Source of the DNA: JBAZDC01 sp041654595
GTDB lineage: Bacteria; Pseudomonadota; Gammaproteobacteria; Burkholderiales; Burkholderiaceae_B
NCBI GenBank assembly: GCA_964551305.1
Contig: CAZKBT010000004.1
Span: 1-64,000 of the forward strand
Direction of reading: 5' to 3'
Length of the DNA: 64,000 bases
In this document: positions 35,181 to 44,666 of the stretch, piece by piece
Layout of the letters: each line of letters begins with the position of its first letter
How positions within the stretch are numbered: the first letter of the stretch is position 1
Position numbers and translations under genes: made by a program
The notes under the pieces: model-generated
Told to the model about the DNA's origin: nothing
The model's database searches: none
The model's input: the letters and a program-made list of their open reading frames with translations, nothing else

Positions 35181-35217
35181 AAAAAACCTCTCTGCTTCGC
35201 GGCAGCGGGGTTTTTTT
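35181..35217 (+). terminator. Intrinsic terminator after rplQ
   Basis: An A-rich left arm with CC and CTGC pairs to GCAG and GGGG followed by seven Ts (AAAAAACC...CTGC-TTCGCG-GCAG...GGGTTTTTTT). It closes the rplN-rplQ transcription unit. Confidence 0.85.
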
Positions 35218-35266
35218 GTTTCGATACTGCGTAAAATGTCGATGAATCCGGCCCTATGGAAGCATT

Positions 35267-35650
35267 ATGTCGTCGCGTGACGGAGTGATCTTGACTGGCG
35301 CGCCGCAGATCGAGCGCCAGGATATGGTGGTGATGTTGAGCACCGCTCCCGATTTGCTGCTGGCCAAGCGCATCGCTCATGTCCTGATAGAGGAATATTT
35401 GGCGGCATGCGTGAACGTCGGCGCGCCCGTGTTGTCCATGTATATGTGGCAGGATGTGCTGGAAGGCGCCGAGGAAATTCCGCTGACGATCAAAACCAGC
35501 GGTGATCGGGCCCAGGCGGTGGCCGAACGGCTGGCGCAGCTGCATCCCTATGAAGTGCCGGAAATCGTCGTGGTGCCGGCCATAGGCGCCTCGATGGATT
35601 ATGCACAATGGGTGCATGCCCAGACACGGACTCGGATGGGACACGATTGA
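35267..35650 (+). CDS. cutA: Divalent cation tolerance protein CutA
   Basis: A 127-residue CutA1-type protein: VVMLSTAPDLLLAKRIAHVLIEE, LAACVNVGAPVLSMYMWQ and HPYEVPEIVVVPA are the family signatures. CutA1 forms very stable trimers and has been linked to copper tolerance; its exact role is not settled. About 15 extra residues precede the core. It sits 17 bp before dsbD in the same direction, a pairing also common elsewhere and consistent with redox or copper handling. Confidence 0.93.
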   Translation: MSSRDGVILTGAPQIERQDMVVMLSTAPDLLLAKRIAHVLIEEYLAACVNVGAPVLSMYMWQDVLEGAEEIPLTIKTSGDRAQAVAERLAQLHPYEVPEIVVVPAIGASMDYAQWVHAQTRTRMGHD

Positions 35651-35667
35651 TACAGCAAGGATTTGGC

Positions 35668-37629
35668 ATGGGGCGGGACACGGTGTCCGTATCGGTTCGC
35701 GGGGCAGCCGGCGGCAGGCATGGCGATGGCTTCGCACGGCTCGTACGCACGCTGGCCCTGGCCGCGTTGTGCGGCATGCTTTGGCTGTTCTCCGCCGGCA
35801 ACGCGTCCGCGCAGTTCACCGAGGACGATTTCCTGGACCCGGAAAAGGCGTTCGCCCTTTCGGTGGCCACGACCGCCGATGGGGTGGATGTGCATTTCAG
35901 GATTGCTCCGGACTATTACATGTATCGCGAGCGCTTCGAGTTCTCGGTGGCGCCGCAGGCAAGCTCGAACCTGATGGGCGAGCCGGCCTACCCCGACGGC
36001 ATCGTCAAGTACGACGAAACGTTCGCCAAGGATCTCGAGGTCTACTACGGTCAAGTGACGGTGCGGGTACCGCTGCGGCCGGGCGCGGCCGGGCCGCTGA
36101 CCTTGTCCATCACCAGCCAGGGTTGCGCGGATGCCGGCTTGTGCTATCCCCCGATGACGCAAGACGTCACGCTGCTGCCGGCGTCGGCGGGCTATGCCGC
36201 GCAGGGACCGCTGGCGGCGGCGTCGGTGCCCGAGCCGATGTCACAAGAAGCGCTGGGCCGGTCGTTGAAAGGAGCGAGCGCCGGGGCGCCGGCCTCCGAG
36301 ATGGGTCTGGGCGACGTTCTACGCTTGGGGGATACGGGGTTCGCCGACTATTTATCCCAAGCTGGCTGGTGGCAAGTCATGCTGGTCTGCCTGCTGTTGG
36401 GGTCGCTGCTTTCATTCACGCCTTGCGTGCTGCCCATGGTGCCCATTTTGCTGGCGGTAATCGCCGGCAAGCCCGGCGCGCAGGTATCGAAGGCACGTGG
36501 CCTGTCCCTGGCGGCCTCGTTTGTGCTGGGGATGTCCCTGGTATATACCGTACTGGGCGTGGCGGCGGGCCTGATCGGCGCGAGCCTGGCCGTGTGGCTG
36601 CAGACGCCTTGGGTGTTGACGGTGTTTGCGCTGATCCTGATCGTGCTCGCCTTGGCGATGTTCGATGTGTTCACGGTCCAGGCGCCCGCCGCGCTCCAGA
36701 GCGCGCTGCAGGGCTACGTCGCGCGACTGCCGGGCGGGAAGCATGGCGGAGTGTTCATCATGGGCATGGTGTCCGCCCTGATCGTGGGTCCATGCGTGGC
36801 GGCGCCGCTGGCGGGTGTACTGCTGTTCATTTCGCAGGCGGGAGACATTGCGCTCGGCGCCGGCGCGTTGTTCGCGCTGGCTTGGGGACAGGGCTTGCTG
36901 TTGCTGGCCGTAGGCGCGTCCTCGGGCGTGTTGTTGCCCAAGGCGGGGGCCTGGATGAACGGCGTCAAGGTGCTCTTCGGCATTTTGTTGCTGGCTACGG
37001 CATGGTGGTTGCTGCAAGCCGTTCTGCCGGCGGCGCTGTCGATGCTGGGCTGGGCCTTCCTGCTGTTCTTGAGCGCTGTCATGCTGGGGCTTTTCGACAA
37101 TGACGGGATGACGGTAGGCAAGGGACTGCGCCGGGCATTGAGCCTGGTTCTGCTGGTCTGGGGCCTGGCGCTGCTGATCGGCGTTGCCATGGGCAACCGC
37201 GATCCGTTCGCGCCGCTGAGCGGCTTAGGAGCGGCGGCGCCGTCCGCCGCGCAGGCGGGCGGCGCGAACGACCCGGTCTTCGCCAGGGTCGATTCGTTGC
37301 AGGAGCTGGAACAGGTGGTGGCCGGCGCCGGCAAGCCCGTGATGTTGGATTTCTATGCCGATTGGTGCGTGTCCTGCATCGAGATGGAACGTTTCACGTT
37401 CAGCGATCCTGGCGTGGCGCGACGCATGGAAAAGATGGTGCTGGTGCAGGTCGACGTCACACGCAATCTGCCGCAGCACCGGGAATTGCTGAAACGATTC
37501 CGCCTGTTCGGACCGCCGGGGATCGTATTTTTCGATACCGCCGGCAACGAGTTGACGGACACGCGGGTGGTCGGCTTTCAGAATGCAAGCCGGTTCGGCG
37601 CGGTCCTGGATCGGGTCCTGGCCTACTGA
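35668..37629 (+). CDS. dsbD: Thiol:disulfide interchange protein DsbD
   Basis: DsbD (653 residues) carries electrons from cytoplasmic thioredoxin to periplasmic thiols, including those needed for cytochrome c maturation. A signal sequence (hydrophobic to about residue 45) leads into the periplasmic alpha domain with its Cys pair (SQGCADAGLCYPP), then the eight-segment membrane domain with its two cysteines in FTPCVLPMVP and VGPCVAAPLAG, then a thioredoxin domain with CVSC near residues 567-570. The ATG at 35668 with AAGGA upstream is preferred over one at 35608 inside cutA. It converges on hemB with 11 bp between stops. Confidence 0.94.
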   Translation: MGRDTVSVSVRGAAGGRHGDGFARLVRTLALAALCGMLWLFSAGNASAQFTEDDFLDPEKAFALSVATTADGVDVHFRIAPDYYMYRERFEFSVAPQASSNLMGEPAYPDGIVKYDETFAKDLEVYYGQVTVRVPLRPGAAGPLTLSITSQGCADAGLCYPPMTQDVTLLPASAGYAAQGPLAAASVPEPMSQEALGRSLKGASAGAPASEMGLGDVLRLGDTGFADYLSQAGWWQVMLVCLLLGSLLSFTPCVLPMVPILLAVIAGKPGAQVSKARGLSLAASFVLGMSLVYTVLGVAAGLIGASLAVWLQTPWVLTVFALILIVLALAMFDVFTVQAPAALQSALQGYVARLPGGKHGGVFIMGMVSALIVGPCVAAPLAGVLLFISQAGDIALGAGALFALAWGQGLLLLAVGASSGVLLPKAGAWMNGVKVLFGILLLATAWWLLQAVLPAALSMLGWAFLLFLSAVMLGLFDNDGMTVGKGLRRALSLVLLVWGLALLIGVAMGNRDPFAPLSGLGAAAPSAAQAGGANDPVFARVDSLQELEQVVAGAGKPVMLDFYADWCVSCIEMERFTFSDPGVARRMEKMVLVQVDVTRNLPQHRELLKRFRLFGPPGIVFFDTAGNELTDTRVVGFQNASRFGAVLDRVLAY

Positions 37630-37640
37630 TTTCGACTGCT

Positions 37641-38654
37641 TTACCTTGATTTGAGCAGCTTGGCGGCTTCGATGGCGAAGTACGTCAAAATCCCGTCCCC
37701 GCCCGCGCGCTTGAAGGCGAGCAAGGCTTCCATCATGACCTTGTCGTGATCCAGCCATCCGTTGGCCGCCGCGGCCTTGATCATGGCGTATTCGCCGCTG
37801 ACCTGATAGGCGTAGGTCGGCATGCCGAATGCGTCCTTCATCTCGCGCAGGACGTCCAGGTAGGGCAGGCCGGGCTTGACCATGACCATGTCCGCGCCTT
37901 CCTGTATGTCGGCCGCGACTTCGCGCAGGGCTTCCAGCCGGTTGGCCGGATCCATCTGGTAGGTGGCTTTGTTGGATTTTCCCAGATTGGCCGCCGAGCC
38001 GACCGCATCCCGGAACGGGCCGTAGAACGCGCTGGCGTACTTGGCCGAATACGCCATGATGCGTGTATGGATGAGGCTGTTTGCCTCCAGAACGCCGCGT
38101 ATGGCGCCGATGCGCCCGTCCATCATATCGCTGGGGGCCACGACATCGACGCCCGCCTGGGCCTGTATGAGGGCTTGGCGGGTCAGTATTTCGACGGTGG
38201 GCTCATTCAGGACGTAGCCGTCGTCGTCGATGACGCCGTCCTGCCCGTGGCTGGTGTAAGGATCCAGGGCCACGTCGGTCAGGACGCCGAGCTCCGGGAA
38301 ACGGTCTTTCAGGGCGCGAACCACGCGGGGGACCAGGCCGTCGGGGTTGGCGGCCTCGACGCCGTCGGGGGTCTTCAGACCCGAATCGATGACTGGGAAC
38401 AAGGACAGCACGGGAACGCCCAGCTGGACGCATTCTTCGGCCACGTGCAGCACCGTGTCGGGCGAATACCTGACGACGCCGGGCATGGACGGGACCGGCT
38501 CGCGCACGCCTTGGCCTTCCATCACGAAAACCGGATAGATCAGGTCGTCGGCGGTGAGCGTGTTTTCACGCACCAGGCGGCGTGAGAAATCGTCGCGGCG
38601 ATTGCGGCGCAGCCGCGTGGCGGGAAAGGAAGCGGGGGGCAGGAAACGAGTCAT
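37641..38654 (-). CDS. hemB: Delta-aminolevulinic acid dehydratase (porphobilinogen synthase)
   Basis: HemB (337 residues) joins two aminolevulinates into porphobilinogen in haem synthesis. The two active-site lysines are in MAYSAKYASAFYGPFRD and MVMVKPGLPYLD. The metal region reads DVALDPYTSHGQDGVIDD with Asp in place of the zinc-binding Cys triad, which marks the magnesium-type enzyme known from Pseudomonas. The ATG overlaps the engB stop by 4 bases and is preceded by AAGG. Confidence 0.96.
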   Translation of the reverse strand: MTRFLPPASFPATRLRRNRRDDFSRRLVRENTLTADDLIYPVFVMEGQGVREPVPSMPGVVRYSPDTVLHVAEECVQLGVPVLSLFPVIDSGLKTPDGVEAANPDGLVPRVVRALKDRFPELGVLTDVALDPYTSHGQDGVIDDDGYVLNEPTVEILTRQALIQAQAGVDVVAPSDMMDGRIGAIRGVLEANSLIHTRIMAYSAKYASAFYGPFRDAVGSAANLGKSNKATYQMDPANRLEALREVAADIQEGADMVMVKPGLPYLDVLREMKDAFGMPTYAYQVSGEYAMIKAAAANGWLDHDKVMMEALLAFKRAGGDGILTYFAIEAAKLLKSR

Positions 38655-39274
38655 GGCACTACCTTGGGTGAGATCCAGTTTTCAATGTGGGCAGCGGCGT
38701 CTTCCAGGCCGATGCGGTGCGTGGCGGAGAAGGGGATGGCATTCAATGCGCCGATGTCGGCCAACTCCTTTTTGACGGCATGCACGGCCTTGATGCGTTG
38801 CCCATAGGCGAACTTGTCGGCCTTGGTCAACAGGGCCAGCACGGGCTTTCCTGTGGGAGCGATCCAGGCGGCCAGGCGCCGGTCCAGCTCGGTGACGCCG
38901 CGGCGTATGTCGATCAGCATGACGATCCCGGCCAGCGAGCTGCGTTCGCGCAAGTAGCCGCCCAGGACGTCGGCCCATTCTTCGCGGGCCTCTCGCGCGA
39001 CCGAGGCGTAGCCGTAGCCCGGAAGGTCGACCAGAAAGCCCAGCCAAGCGTCGGGCGTGACGGGGTCGGGAATGCCGAACATGTTGATAAGCCTGGTGCG
39101 GCCGGGTGTTTTGCTGGAAAATGCTAGGCGGCGCTGATTGGCCAGCACGTTGATGGCCGATGATTTGCCGGAATTGGAGCGTCCGGCAAAACAGACTTCG
39201 GCGGTCGAAGGCGCTGGAAGCTGGTCCAGGCGGGCGGCCGAGACGGTAAATTTGGCGCGATGCAGTATGGACAC
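38651..39274 (-). CDS. engB: Ribosome biogenesis GTPase EngB (YsxC/YihA)
   Basis: A 207-residue GTPase needed for 50S assembly. The P-loop GRSNSGKSS is at residues 31-39; G2/G3 are in GRTRLINMFG and VDLPGYGYASV; G4 is LTKADK. Its start lies 157 bp from the divergent cytochrome c4 gene. It overlaps hemB by 4 bases, so hemB is probably translated by coupling. Confidence 0.95.
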   Translation of the reverse strand: MSILHRAKFTVSAARLDQLPAPSTAEVCFAGRSNSGKSSAINVLANQRRLAFSSKTPGRTRLINMFGIPDPVTPDAWLGFLVDLPGYGYASVAREAREEWADVLGGYLRERSSLAGIVMLIDIRRGVTELDRRLAAWIAPTGKPVLALLTKADKFAYGQRIKAVHAVKKELADIGALNAIPFSATHRIGLEDAAAHIENWISPKVVP

Positions 39275-39309
39275 GAGCTTACCTGGGTCAGTTTGAGTTA
39301 ACGCTATTG

Positions 39310-39315
39310 TATAAT
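39310..39315 (+). promoter_or_regulatory. Possible -10 box for the cytochrome c4 gene
   Basis: A perfect TATAAT lies 117 bases before the start codon in the engB-c4 divergent gap. The matching -35 region (about 39287-39292) is poor, so the call rests on the -10 alone. Confidence 0.35.
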
Positions 39316-39431
39316 CGCGGGTTTAGAACTGTTGCGCCCTTTTGCGCGCCGGCCTGCACTGGCTTGCAAGAGGGTCCTTGTCATCGTGGTGTCTATAACA
39401 CCCGGATCGAATTGCGATCGTCGAGGTTTTC

Positions 39432-40133
39432 ATGAAGCGTACGCTTTCCAGAATCATAGTGGCCAGTGGTTTTCTGCTGGGCTGTACTTCCCTGCCTGCC
39501 GCTTTCGCCGCTGATGTGGGTGTTTCCAAACCTGACGCGGCCAAGGGCGAACAGCTCTACGCGAACGGCGATGCCGCCCGTGGCATCATAGCCTGTGCCA
39601 GTTGCCACGGCGCAGCGGGCAACAGCACCATACCGGCCAACCCGAATCTCGCGGGCCAGGCCCATGAATACCTTGCCAAGCAATTGGTCGATTTCGCTCC
39701 CAAGGAAGAAGGCGGGCAAGCGGCGCGGCGCGGCGCAAACGGCGCGCCTTCCCTGATGACGCCGTTCGCCAGCCTGCTCAAGCCCGAAGACGTGCGCAAC
39801 GTTGCCTATTACTTGTCCCTGCAGCCTCTCGATTTCGAAAAGGCCGGCACGGCCACCAACGAAGATACCATGGAGCGTGGCCAGCACATCTGGCGCGGCG
39901 GCATCCCCAGCCGCAACGTGCCGGCCTGTGCCGCTTGCCATTCGCCCACTGCTGCGGGCATTCCAGGCCAGTACCCCAGGCTGTCGGGCCAATTCCCCAG
40001 CTACATCGCCGAGCAGATGCGTTTGTTCCGCAGCGGCGACCGTGCGAACAATCCGGTCATGGCGGACATCGCCGACCGCATGTCCGACGCGGACATCGAA
40101 GCCGTATCGGATTACGCCGCCGGTCTGCGTTAA
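39432..40133 (+). CDS. Dihaem cytochrome c4
   Basis: A 233-residue periplasmic cytochrome with a signal peptide (MKRTLSRIIV...AAFA) and two haem-binding CxxCH motifs, CASCH in the first half and CAACH in the second, each domain with a later Met ligand candidate (for example in NNPVMADIA). Cytochrome c4 passes electrons from the bc1 complex to terminal oxidases. It is followed by a terminator and then by the resB-ccsB genes that mature such cytochromes. Confidence 0.93.
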   Translation: MKRTLSRIIVASGFLLGCTSLPAAFAADVGVSKPDAAKGEQLYANGDAARGIIACASCHGAAGNSTIPANPNLAGQAHEYLAKQLVDFAPKEEGGQAARRGANGAPSLMTPFASLLKPEDVRNVAYYLSLQPLDFEKAGTATNEDTMERGQHIWRGGIPSRNVPACAACHSPTAAGIPGQYPRLSGQFPSYIAEQMRLFRSGDRANNPVMADIADRMSDADIEAVSDYAAGLR

Positions 40134-40181
40134 AGTAGAACTGCAAGAACCGAACGTTGCCTCGATTGCAGCGTCAAAAGC

Positions 40182-40216
40182 AAAAGGGGAGGCTAAGTCG
40201 GCATCCCCTTTTTTTT
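40182..40216 (+). terminator. Intrinsic terminator after cytochrome c4
   Basis: AAAAGGGGA (40182-40190) pairs with TCCCCTTTT (40204-40212) across a 13-base loop and a run of eight Ts ends it. It lies between the c4 stop and resB, so the two may be partly uncoupled; it also argues against any resB start before 40217. Confidence 0.85.
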
Positions 40217-40228
40217 ACTATTGAATTC

Positions 40229-42268
40229 GTGAAACTTTCCTCTTCGCTACGCCGCTTTCCTTCCGATCTATTCGAGCTCCTGGCTTCGATGCGCTTTGCG
40301 GTTAGTCTATTGATGTTCATTTGCATAGCCAGCCTCATCGGCACGGTGCTGCAGCAGAACCAGGCGCCCAGCAGCTACGTCGACCGCTTCGGACCGTTCT
40401 GGTTCGTGCTGTTCGACAAGTTCTCCATCTGGCACATATACAACAGCTGGTGGTTTTTGCTGATCATGGCGTTTCTCGTGGTGTCGACCACGCTCTGTCT
40501 GATCCGCAACACGCCCAAGATGCTGAAGGATGCGCGCTCGTTCCGGGAATACATCCGGACAGGCAGTTTGCGGGCCTTTCCTCATCGGATCGAGCTGCAG
40601 GCCGACGTGTCCGCGCGCGAAAGCCGCGCGCGCATCGAGCGCAGCCTGGTCCGGCAAGGCTACGCCTGCCGCGTGCGCGAAGATGGCGACGGCGTTTTGA
40701 TCGCGGCGAAGAAAGGCGCCAGCAATCGCCTGGGATACATTTTCGCGCACGCCGCCATCGTCATCATTTGCATCGGAGGCCTGCTGGACAGCGAATTGCC
40801 CGTGCGCTTGCAAGTATGGTTCGGCGGCAAGCAGCCCGTGACCGAAAACATGCTGATCTCGGAAGTCCCGGAACAGGGAAAGTTGTCTTTGAACAATCCC
40901 AGCTATCGGGCCAATATGCTGGTCACCGAAGGCGGCCGCTCCAGCAACGGCATCATCAGCGTCGACGAAGGCGTCCTGGTGCAGCCTTTGCCGTTTACCC
41001 TGAAGCTGAATAAATTCATCGTCGATTATTATTCGACCGGCATGCCGAGCAGCTTCAAGAGCGAAGTCGAAGTCAGCGATCCGGAAACCGGCCATGCGTT
41101 CAGCCAGACCATCGAAGTCAACGAGCCCTTGCGCTACAAGGGCGTCACGGTATATCAATCCAGCTTCGACGACGGCGGCAGCACCCTGGAACTGGTCGGT
41201 TACCCATTGTCGGGCACAGGCACGCAGACTTTCTCGGTGCACGGCGTGGTCGGGACGCAGACCGAGGTGCAGGTAGGCGCCGAGGAAGAAAAGCTGACCC
41301 TGGATTTCACGGGGTTGCGCGTCATCAACGTCGAGGATTTGTCCGGTGACGCGGCTCCGCAGCCCAAAGCGGTGATCGAGCACGTGGCCGCGGTGACCGG
41401 TAGCGCCGCCGCGGCGGCCAACGAGCATTTGACGAACGTTGGTCCGAGCGTGCAGTATCGTATCATCGGCCGTGACGGTCAGGCGCGCGAGTTCACGAAC
41501 TATATGCTTCCCATCACGCTGGACGGCGCGAGGGTGTTCCTGGCGGGCGTGCGCAATGATCCGGCCGAGCAGTTTCGCTATGTGCGGATTCCGGCGGACG
41601 CAGACAATTCGGTCGAAGAATTCATGTTGTTGCGTGCGGCGTTGGCCAATCCCGACTGGGTGAACGAGGCGGCTTCGCGTTTCGCCGCCAAGAATGCGGA
41701 CGGCCAGCTGCCCGAGCCCTTGCTGCGCCAGGCTGCTTCGGGATCGCTCAACGCCTTTGCCAAATCCGGCTTCGATGGCTTGATCGCGCGGGTGCCGGAA
41801 GAGGAAAGAGAGCGGATCTTGGGCTTCGCGGTGCCCATGGTCCAGTTGTCGCTTATGGAGTTGCGCGATATAGCCCGCACGCATGCGGGTATGACACCCG
41901 CGGACCAAAGTGGTCAATCGGCCGCCGAAGCGGATAAGTGGATACAATCGGCGTTGTTGGCATTGGCGAATTTGCCGGATTATCCAGCGCCGGTGTTTCT
42001 GACGCTCAAATCGTTTGAGCATGCCCAGGCCAGCGTGTTTCAAGTGTCGCGCACGCCCGGCAAGAACACGGTCTATATCGGCTGTCTGTTATTGGTGATA
42101 GGCATTTTCTCCATGTTCTATATCCGCGACCGCCGCATCTGGGTGTGGGTAAAGCCCCAGGGCGCGGGCAGCACGTGGCTGGCGGCGATGACCTCGCAGC
42201 GCCGTACGCTGGACTTCAATCATGAATTTGAACGTTTCAAGGCGGCATTGAGCCGCTTGACTACGTAG
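40229..42268 (+). CDS. resB: Cytochrome c biogenesis protein ResB
   Basis: ResB (about 679 residues) works with CcsB/ResC in system II to deliver haem and attach it to apocytochromes at the periplasmic face. The N-terminal membrane part shows FELLASMRFAVSLLMFICIASLIGTVLQQNQ (in parts) and SWWFLLIMAFLVVSTTLCL; a third segment is IFAHAAIVIICIGGLL, followed by a large periplasmic domain and a last segment near YIGCLLLVIGIFSMFYI. A GTG at 40229 is chosen because an earlier frame start (40157) would run through the c4 terminator. ccsB follows after 13 bases. Confidence 0.92.
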   Translation: MKLSSSLRRFPSDLFELLASMRFAVSLLMFICIASLIGTVLQQNQAPSSYVDRFGPFWFVLFDKFSIWHIYNSWWFLLIMAFLVVSTTLCLIRNTPKMLKDARSFREYIRTGSLRAFPHRIELQADVSARESRARIERSLVRQGYACRVREDGDGVLIAAKKGASNRLGYIFAHAAIVIICIGGLLDSELPVRLQVWFGGKQPVTENMLISEVPEQGKLSLNNPSYRANMLVTEGGRSSNGIISVDEGVLVQPLPFTLKLNKFIVDYYSTGMPSSFKSEVEVSDPETGHAFSQTIEVNEPLRYKGVTVYQSSFDDGGSTLELVGYPLSGTGTQTFSVHGVVGTQTEVQVGAEEEKLTLDFTGLRVINVEDLSGDAAPQPKAVIEHVAAVTGSAAAAANEHLTNVGPSVQYRIIGRDGQAREFTNYMLPITLDGARVFLAGVRNDPAEQFRYVRIPADADNSVEEFMLLRAALANPDWVNEAASRFAAKNADGQLPEPLLRQAASGSLNAFAKSGFDGLIARVPEEERERILGFAVPMVQLSLMELRDIARTHAGMTPADQSGQSAAEADKWIQSALLALANLPDYPAPVFLTLKSFEHAQASVFQVSRTPGKNTVYIGCLLLVIGIFSMFYIRDRRIWVWVKPQGAGSTWLAAMTSQRRTLDFNHEFERFKAALSRLTT

Positions 42269-42281
42269 GAAAGAGTTGACT

Positions 42282-43640
42282 ATGACCGAGACTGCTGCAA
42301 CGGCACACGGCCTTTCGTGGAACGATGCCATGACGGCCAGCGGCGATGCCCGGGGCCATCGCGGCCGCCTGGATTGGACCGACGTCGTCTTCTTTTTGGT
42401 GCTTGCCGCTGGCGCCGCGTATGCGTTGACGGCGTATGGCAACAGCATGGACGGGTACGAGAAGGCCATACTCTGCGGCACGGTGCCGGCCGTCACCTGG
42501 CTGACCTGGCTGTGGCGCCCCATGCGCTCTTTGCTTATCGCGAGCGGTCTGACGGCCCTCTTTGCCATCTGGCTCTATGGCAACGGCGGCGGGCTGTCGC
42601 AAGGAGACATCAGCCGCGCCGAGACCGTATTCTTCCTGAAGTATCTGTTTTCATCGCAGTCCGCCATCTTGTGGATGTGCGCGCTGTTTTTCCTGGCTAC
42701 CGTGTGTTATTGGATAGGCATATTCAGCAATACGGCCGCCTGGCTGGGCACGGTGCTTTGCTGGGGAGCGGTCTATGCCGGCGTTACCGGCTTGCTGGTG
42801 AGGTGGCGCGAAGGTCACCTGCTGGGGCCTGATATCGGCCATATTCCTGTCAGCAACCTGTACGAGGTATTCGTGCTGTTCGCCTTGATTACGGCCTTGT
42901 TCTACTTGTATTACGAAAGGCGCTACGCGACGCGCGCGCTGGGCGGCTTCGTTTTGCTGGTCGTCAGCTCGGCCGTCGTGTTCTTGCTCTGGTACTCTCT
43001 GACCCGGGATGCGTTTCAGATCCAGCCCTTGGTGCCGGCCCTGAAAAGTTGGTGGATGAAACTGCACGTGCCGGCGAATTTCATCGGCTACGGCACGTTC
43101 GCCCTGTCGGCTATGGTCGGGTTCGCCTATCTGGTCAAGGAAAACGGCCAGACCCGCTCCTACGCCAAGCTTATGCCGCTGTTCATTCTGGGGGCGTTGC
43201 TGTGCGCCGAACCCTTGATGTTCGGATCGCAAGAGCTGTCGCCCACCTGGATGCTCTATTTCGGCCTGAGCGCGATATTGGTGGGCGGCGTTCTGGCCAT
43301 GCGAGGCCCGATTTCCCGCCGTCTGCCGTCCCTGGAAGTCCTGGACGACATCATGTATCGGGCCATCGCAGTCGGGTTCGCCTTTTTCACGGTGGCGACG
43401 ATTCTCGGGGCGTTGTGGGCCGCCGATGCGTGGGGCGCATATTGGCAGTGGGATCCGAAAGAAACCTGGGCGCTGATTGTGTGGCTCAATTATGCCGCCT
43501 GGCTGCACATGCGTTTGATCAAGGGGCTGCGCGGCACCATGGCCGCCTATTGGGCGCTGGTCGGATTGATCGTCACCAGCTTCGCGTTCCTGGGCGTGAA
43601 CATGTTCCTTTCGGGCCTGCATTCCTACGGCGAGCTGTAA
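42282..43640 (+). CDS. ccsB: Cytochrome c biogenesis protein CcsB (CcsA/ResC family)
   Basis: A 452-residue multi-span membrane protein that carries the haem-handling WWD domain, readable as WGAYWQWDPKETWALIVWL, with conserved His residues in flanking loops (KLHVPANFIGYG; AAWLHMRL). It is the haem exporter and ligase partner of ResB. The ATG at 42282 is used; a TTG two codons earlier is possible. Some annotators call this protein CcsA or ResC. Confidence 0.93.
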   Translation: MTETAATAHGLSWNDAMTASGDARGHRGRLDWTDVVFFLVLAAGAAYALTAYGNSMDGYEKAILCGTVPAVTWLTWLWRPMRSLLIASGLTALFAIWLYGNGGGLSQGDISRAETVFFLKYLFSSQSAILWMCALFFLATVCYWIGIFSNTAAWLGTVLCWGAVYAGVTGLLVRWREGHLLGPDIGHIPVSNLYEVFVLFALITALFYLYYERRYATRALGGFVLLVVSSAVVFLLWYSLTRDAFQIQPLVPALKSWWMKLHVPANFIGYGTFALSAMVGFAYLVKENGQTRSYAKLMPLFILGALLCAEPLMFGSQELSPTWMLYFGLSAILVGGVLAMRGPISRRLPSLEVLDDIMYRAIAVGFAFFTVATILGALWAADAWGAYWQWDPKETWALIVWLNYAAWLHMRLIKGLRGTMAAYWALVGLIVTSFAFLGVNMFLSGLHSYGEL

Positions 43641-43664
43641 CCCGCCGGCTTCATCTCCGATCCT

Positions 43665-44654
43665 ATGTACTCGGTCATCCAGGAAACAGCGGAGCATCCG
43701 GCGCTGCGCTCACTGGCGCAAGCCGCGCTGACGGCTCAGCTGAAGCTCCTGGCGTTATTCCTGCCGGCCGTCGCCGTCTGGCGCATTGGTCCGTCCCCCG
43801 GTAATGGAGCGTCTCCTTTGGCAACCATCGCGCCCGAGCCCGATGCGTTGGCGGCGTATCTGGATACGCTTGCCGATGACACGGCGCGGGGCAAGTCCGA
43901 GGGCGGCATGTTTCACCGGGCCGTCACCGCCGAGGAGGCGCGCCGTTGGCCGGAATTGCGGACGCGCGAGATCAACGACGTATACGTCCACGCGTTGGCC
44001 GCGGGCGGCGAAGCGGCGTATTTCCTGGTCGGCCTGGCAAAAACGCCCCCGCCCGAGGGGCCACCCGCGTTGCTCGAGCAGGTGCGTTTATGCATCGATG
44101 TCCTGAGTGCGTCGCTGGCCATGTATGCCAGGATGACATCGTCTGAAAGGATGATCCGGGAAATGCAGCGGGACGTCTTCATCGATCCGTTGACCGGGGT
44201 GCTGAACAGGGCCGGTTGGGTCCATGGCTTGAGAAGCCTGGAGGCGATTCCCATGGATGAAGACATCGCCATCGTGATCCTGGACCTGGATATGCTCAAG
44301 CATATCAACGACACGCAGGGCCATGGAGCAGGCGACCTTCTTTTGCAAAAGACGGCCCATACCTTGAATGGCGCGTTGCGCAGCACGGACATCGTGGCCA
44401 GGCTGGGTGGGGACGAGTTCGCGATTGCCTTGCGAAACGCGACGCCTGTGGGCGCCGAGCTGATTGCGCAGCGCTTGAACCAGCAGCTGTCCGCCGTCGG
44501 CATCCAGGTATCCATCGGCCTTGCGCTTCGGTCCGACGTGCAAGGGTCGTTGACCGAGGCGATCGCGATGGCGGACGCCAGAATGTATTCCAATAAGCGG
44601 ACTCGCGCTACGGTCGAGCAGCTATCGATATTCGTGCGCGGCTTGGGTGGCTGA
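43665..44654 (+). CDS. Diguanylate cyclase with an intact GGDEF and I-site
   Basis: A 329-residue soluble protein. The C-terminal half is a GGDEF domain with an unbroken GGDEF at residues 248-252, DPLTGVLNRAG and ILDLDMLKHINDTQGHGAGD, and an RSTD inhibition site exactly five residues before GGDEF, so c-di-GMP synthesis with product feedback is expected. The N-terminal 160 residues have no clear match by eye and may be a GAF-like sensor. It begins 24 bp after ccsB, so it may be read from that operon. It converges on the next c-di-GMP gene with 12 bp between stops. Confidence 0.9.
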   Translation: MYSVIQETAEHPALRSLAQAALTAQLKLLALFLPAVAVWRIGPSPGNGASPLATIAPEPDALAAYLDTLADDTARGKSEGGMFHRAVTAEEARRWPELRTREINDVYVHALAAGGEAAYFLVGLAKTPPPEGPPALLEQVRLCIDVLSASLAMYARMTSSERMIREMQRDVFIDPLTGVLNRAGWVHGLRSLEAIPMDEDIAIVILDLDMLKHINDTQGHGAGDLLLQKTAHTLNGALRSTDIVARLGGDEFAIALRNATPVGAELIAQRLNQQLSAVGIQVSIGLALRSDVQGSLTEAIAMADARMYSNKRTRATVEQLSIFVRGLGG

Positions 44655-44666
44655 GCCGGACGCTTT

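Noticed and set aside
40157..40228. Earlier start for resB
   Set aside because: The frame would pass through the c4 terminator hairpin and T-run; the family N-terminus starts near 40229.
40307..42043. 578-codon minus-strand frame opposite resB
   Set aside because: Antisense shadow of resB with no recognisable features.
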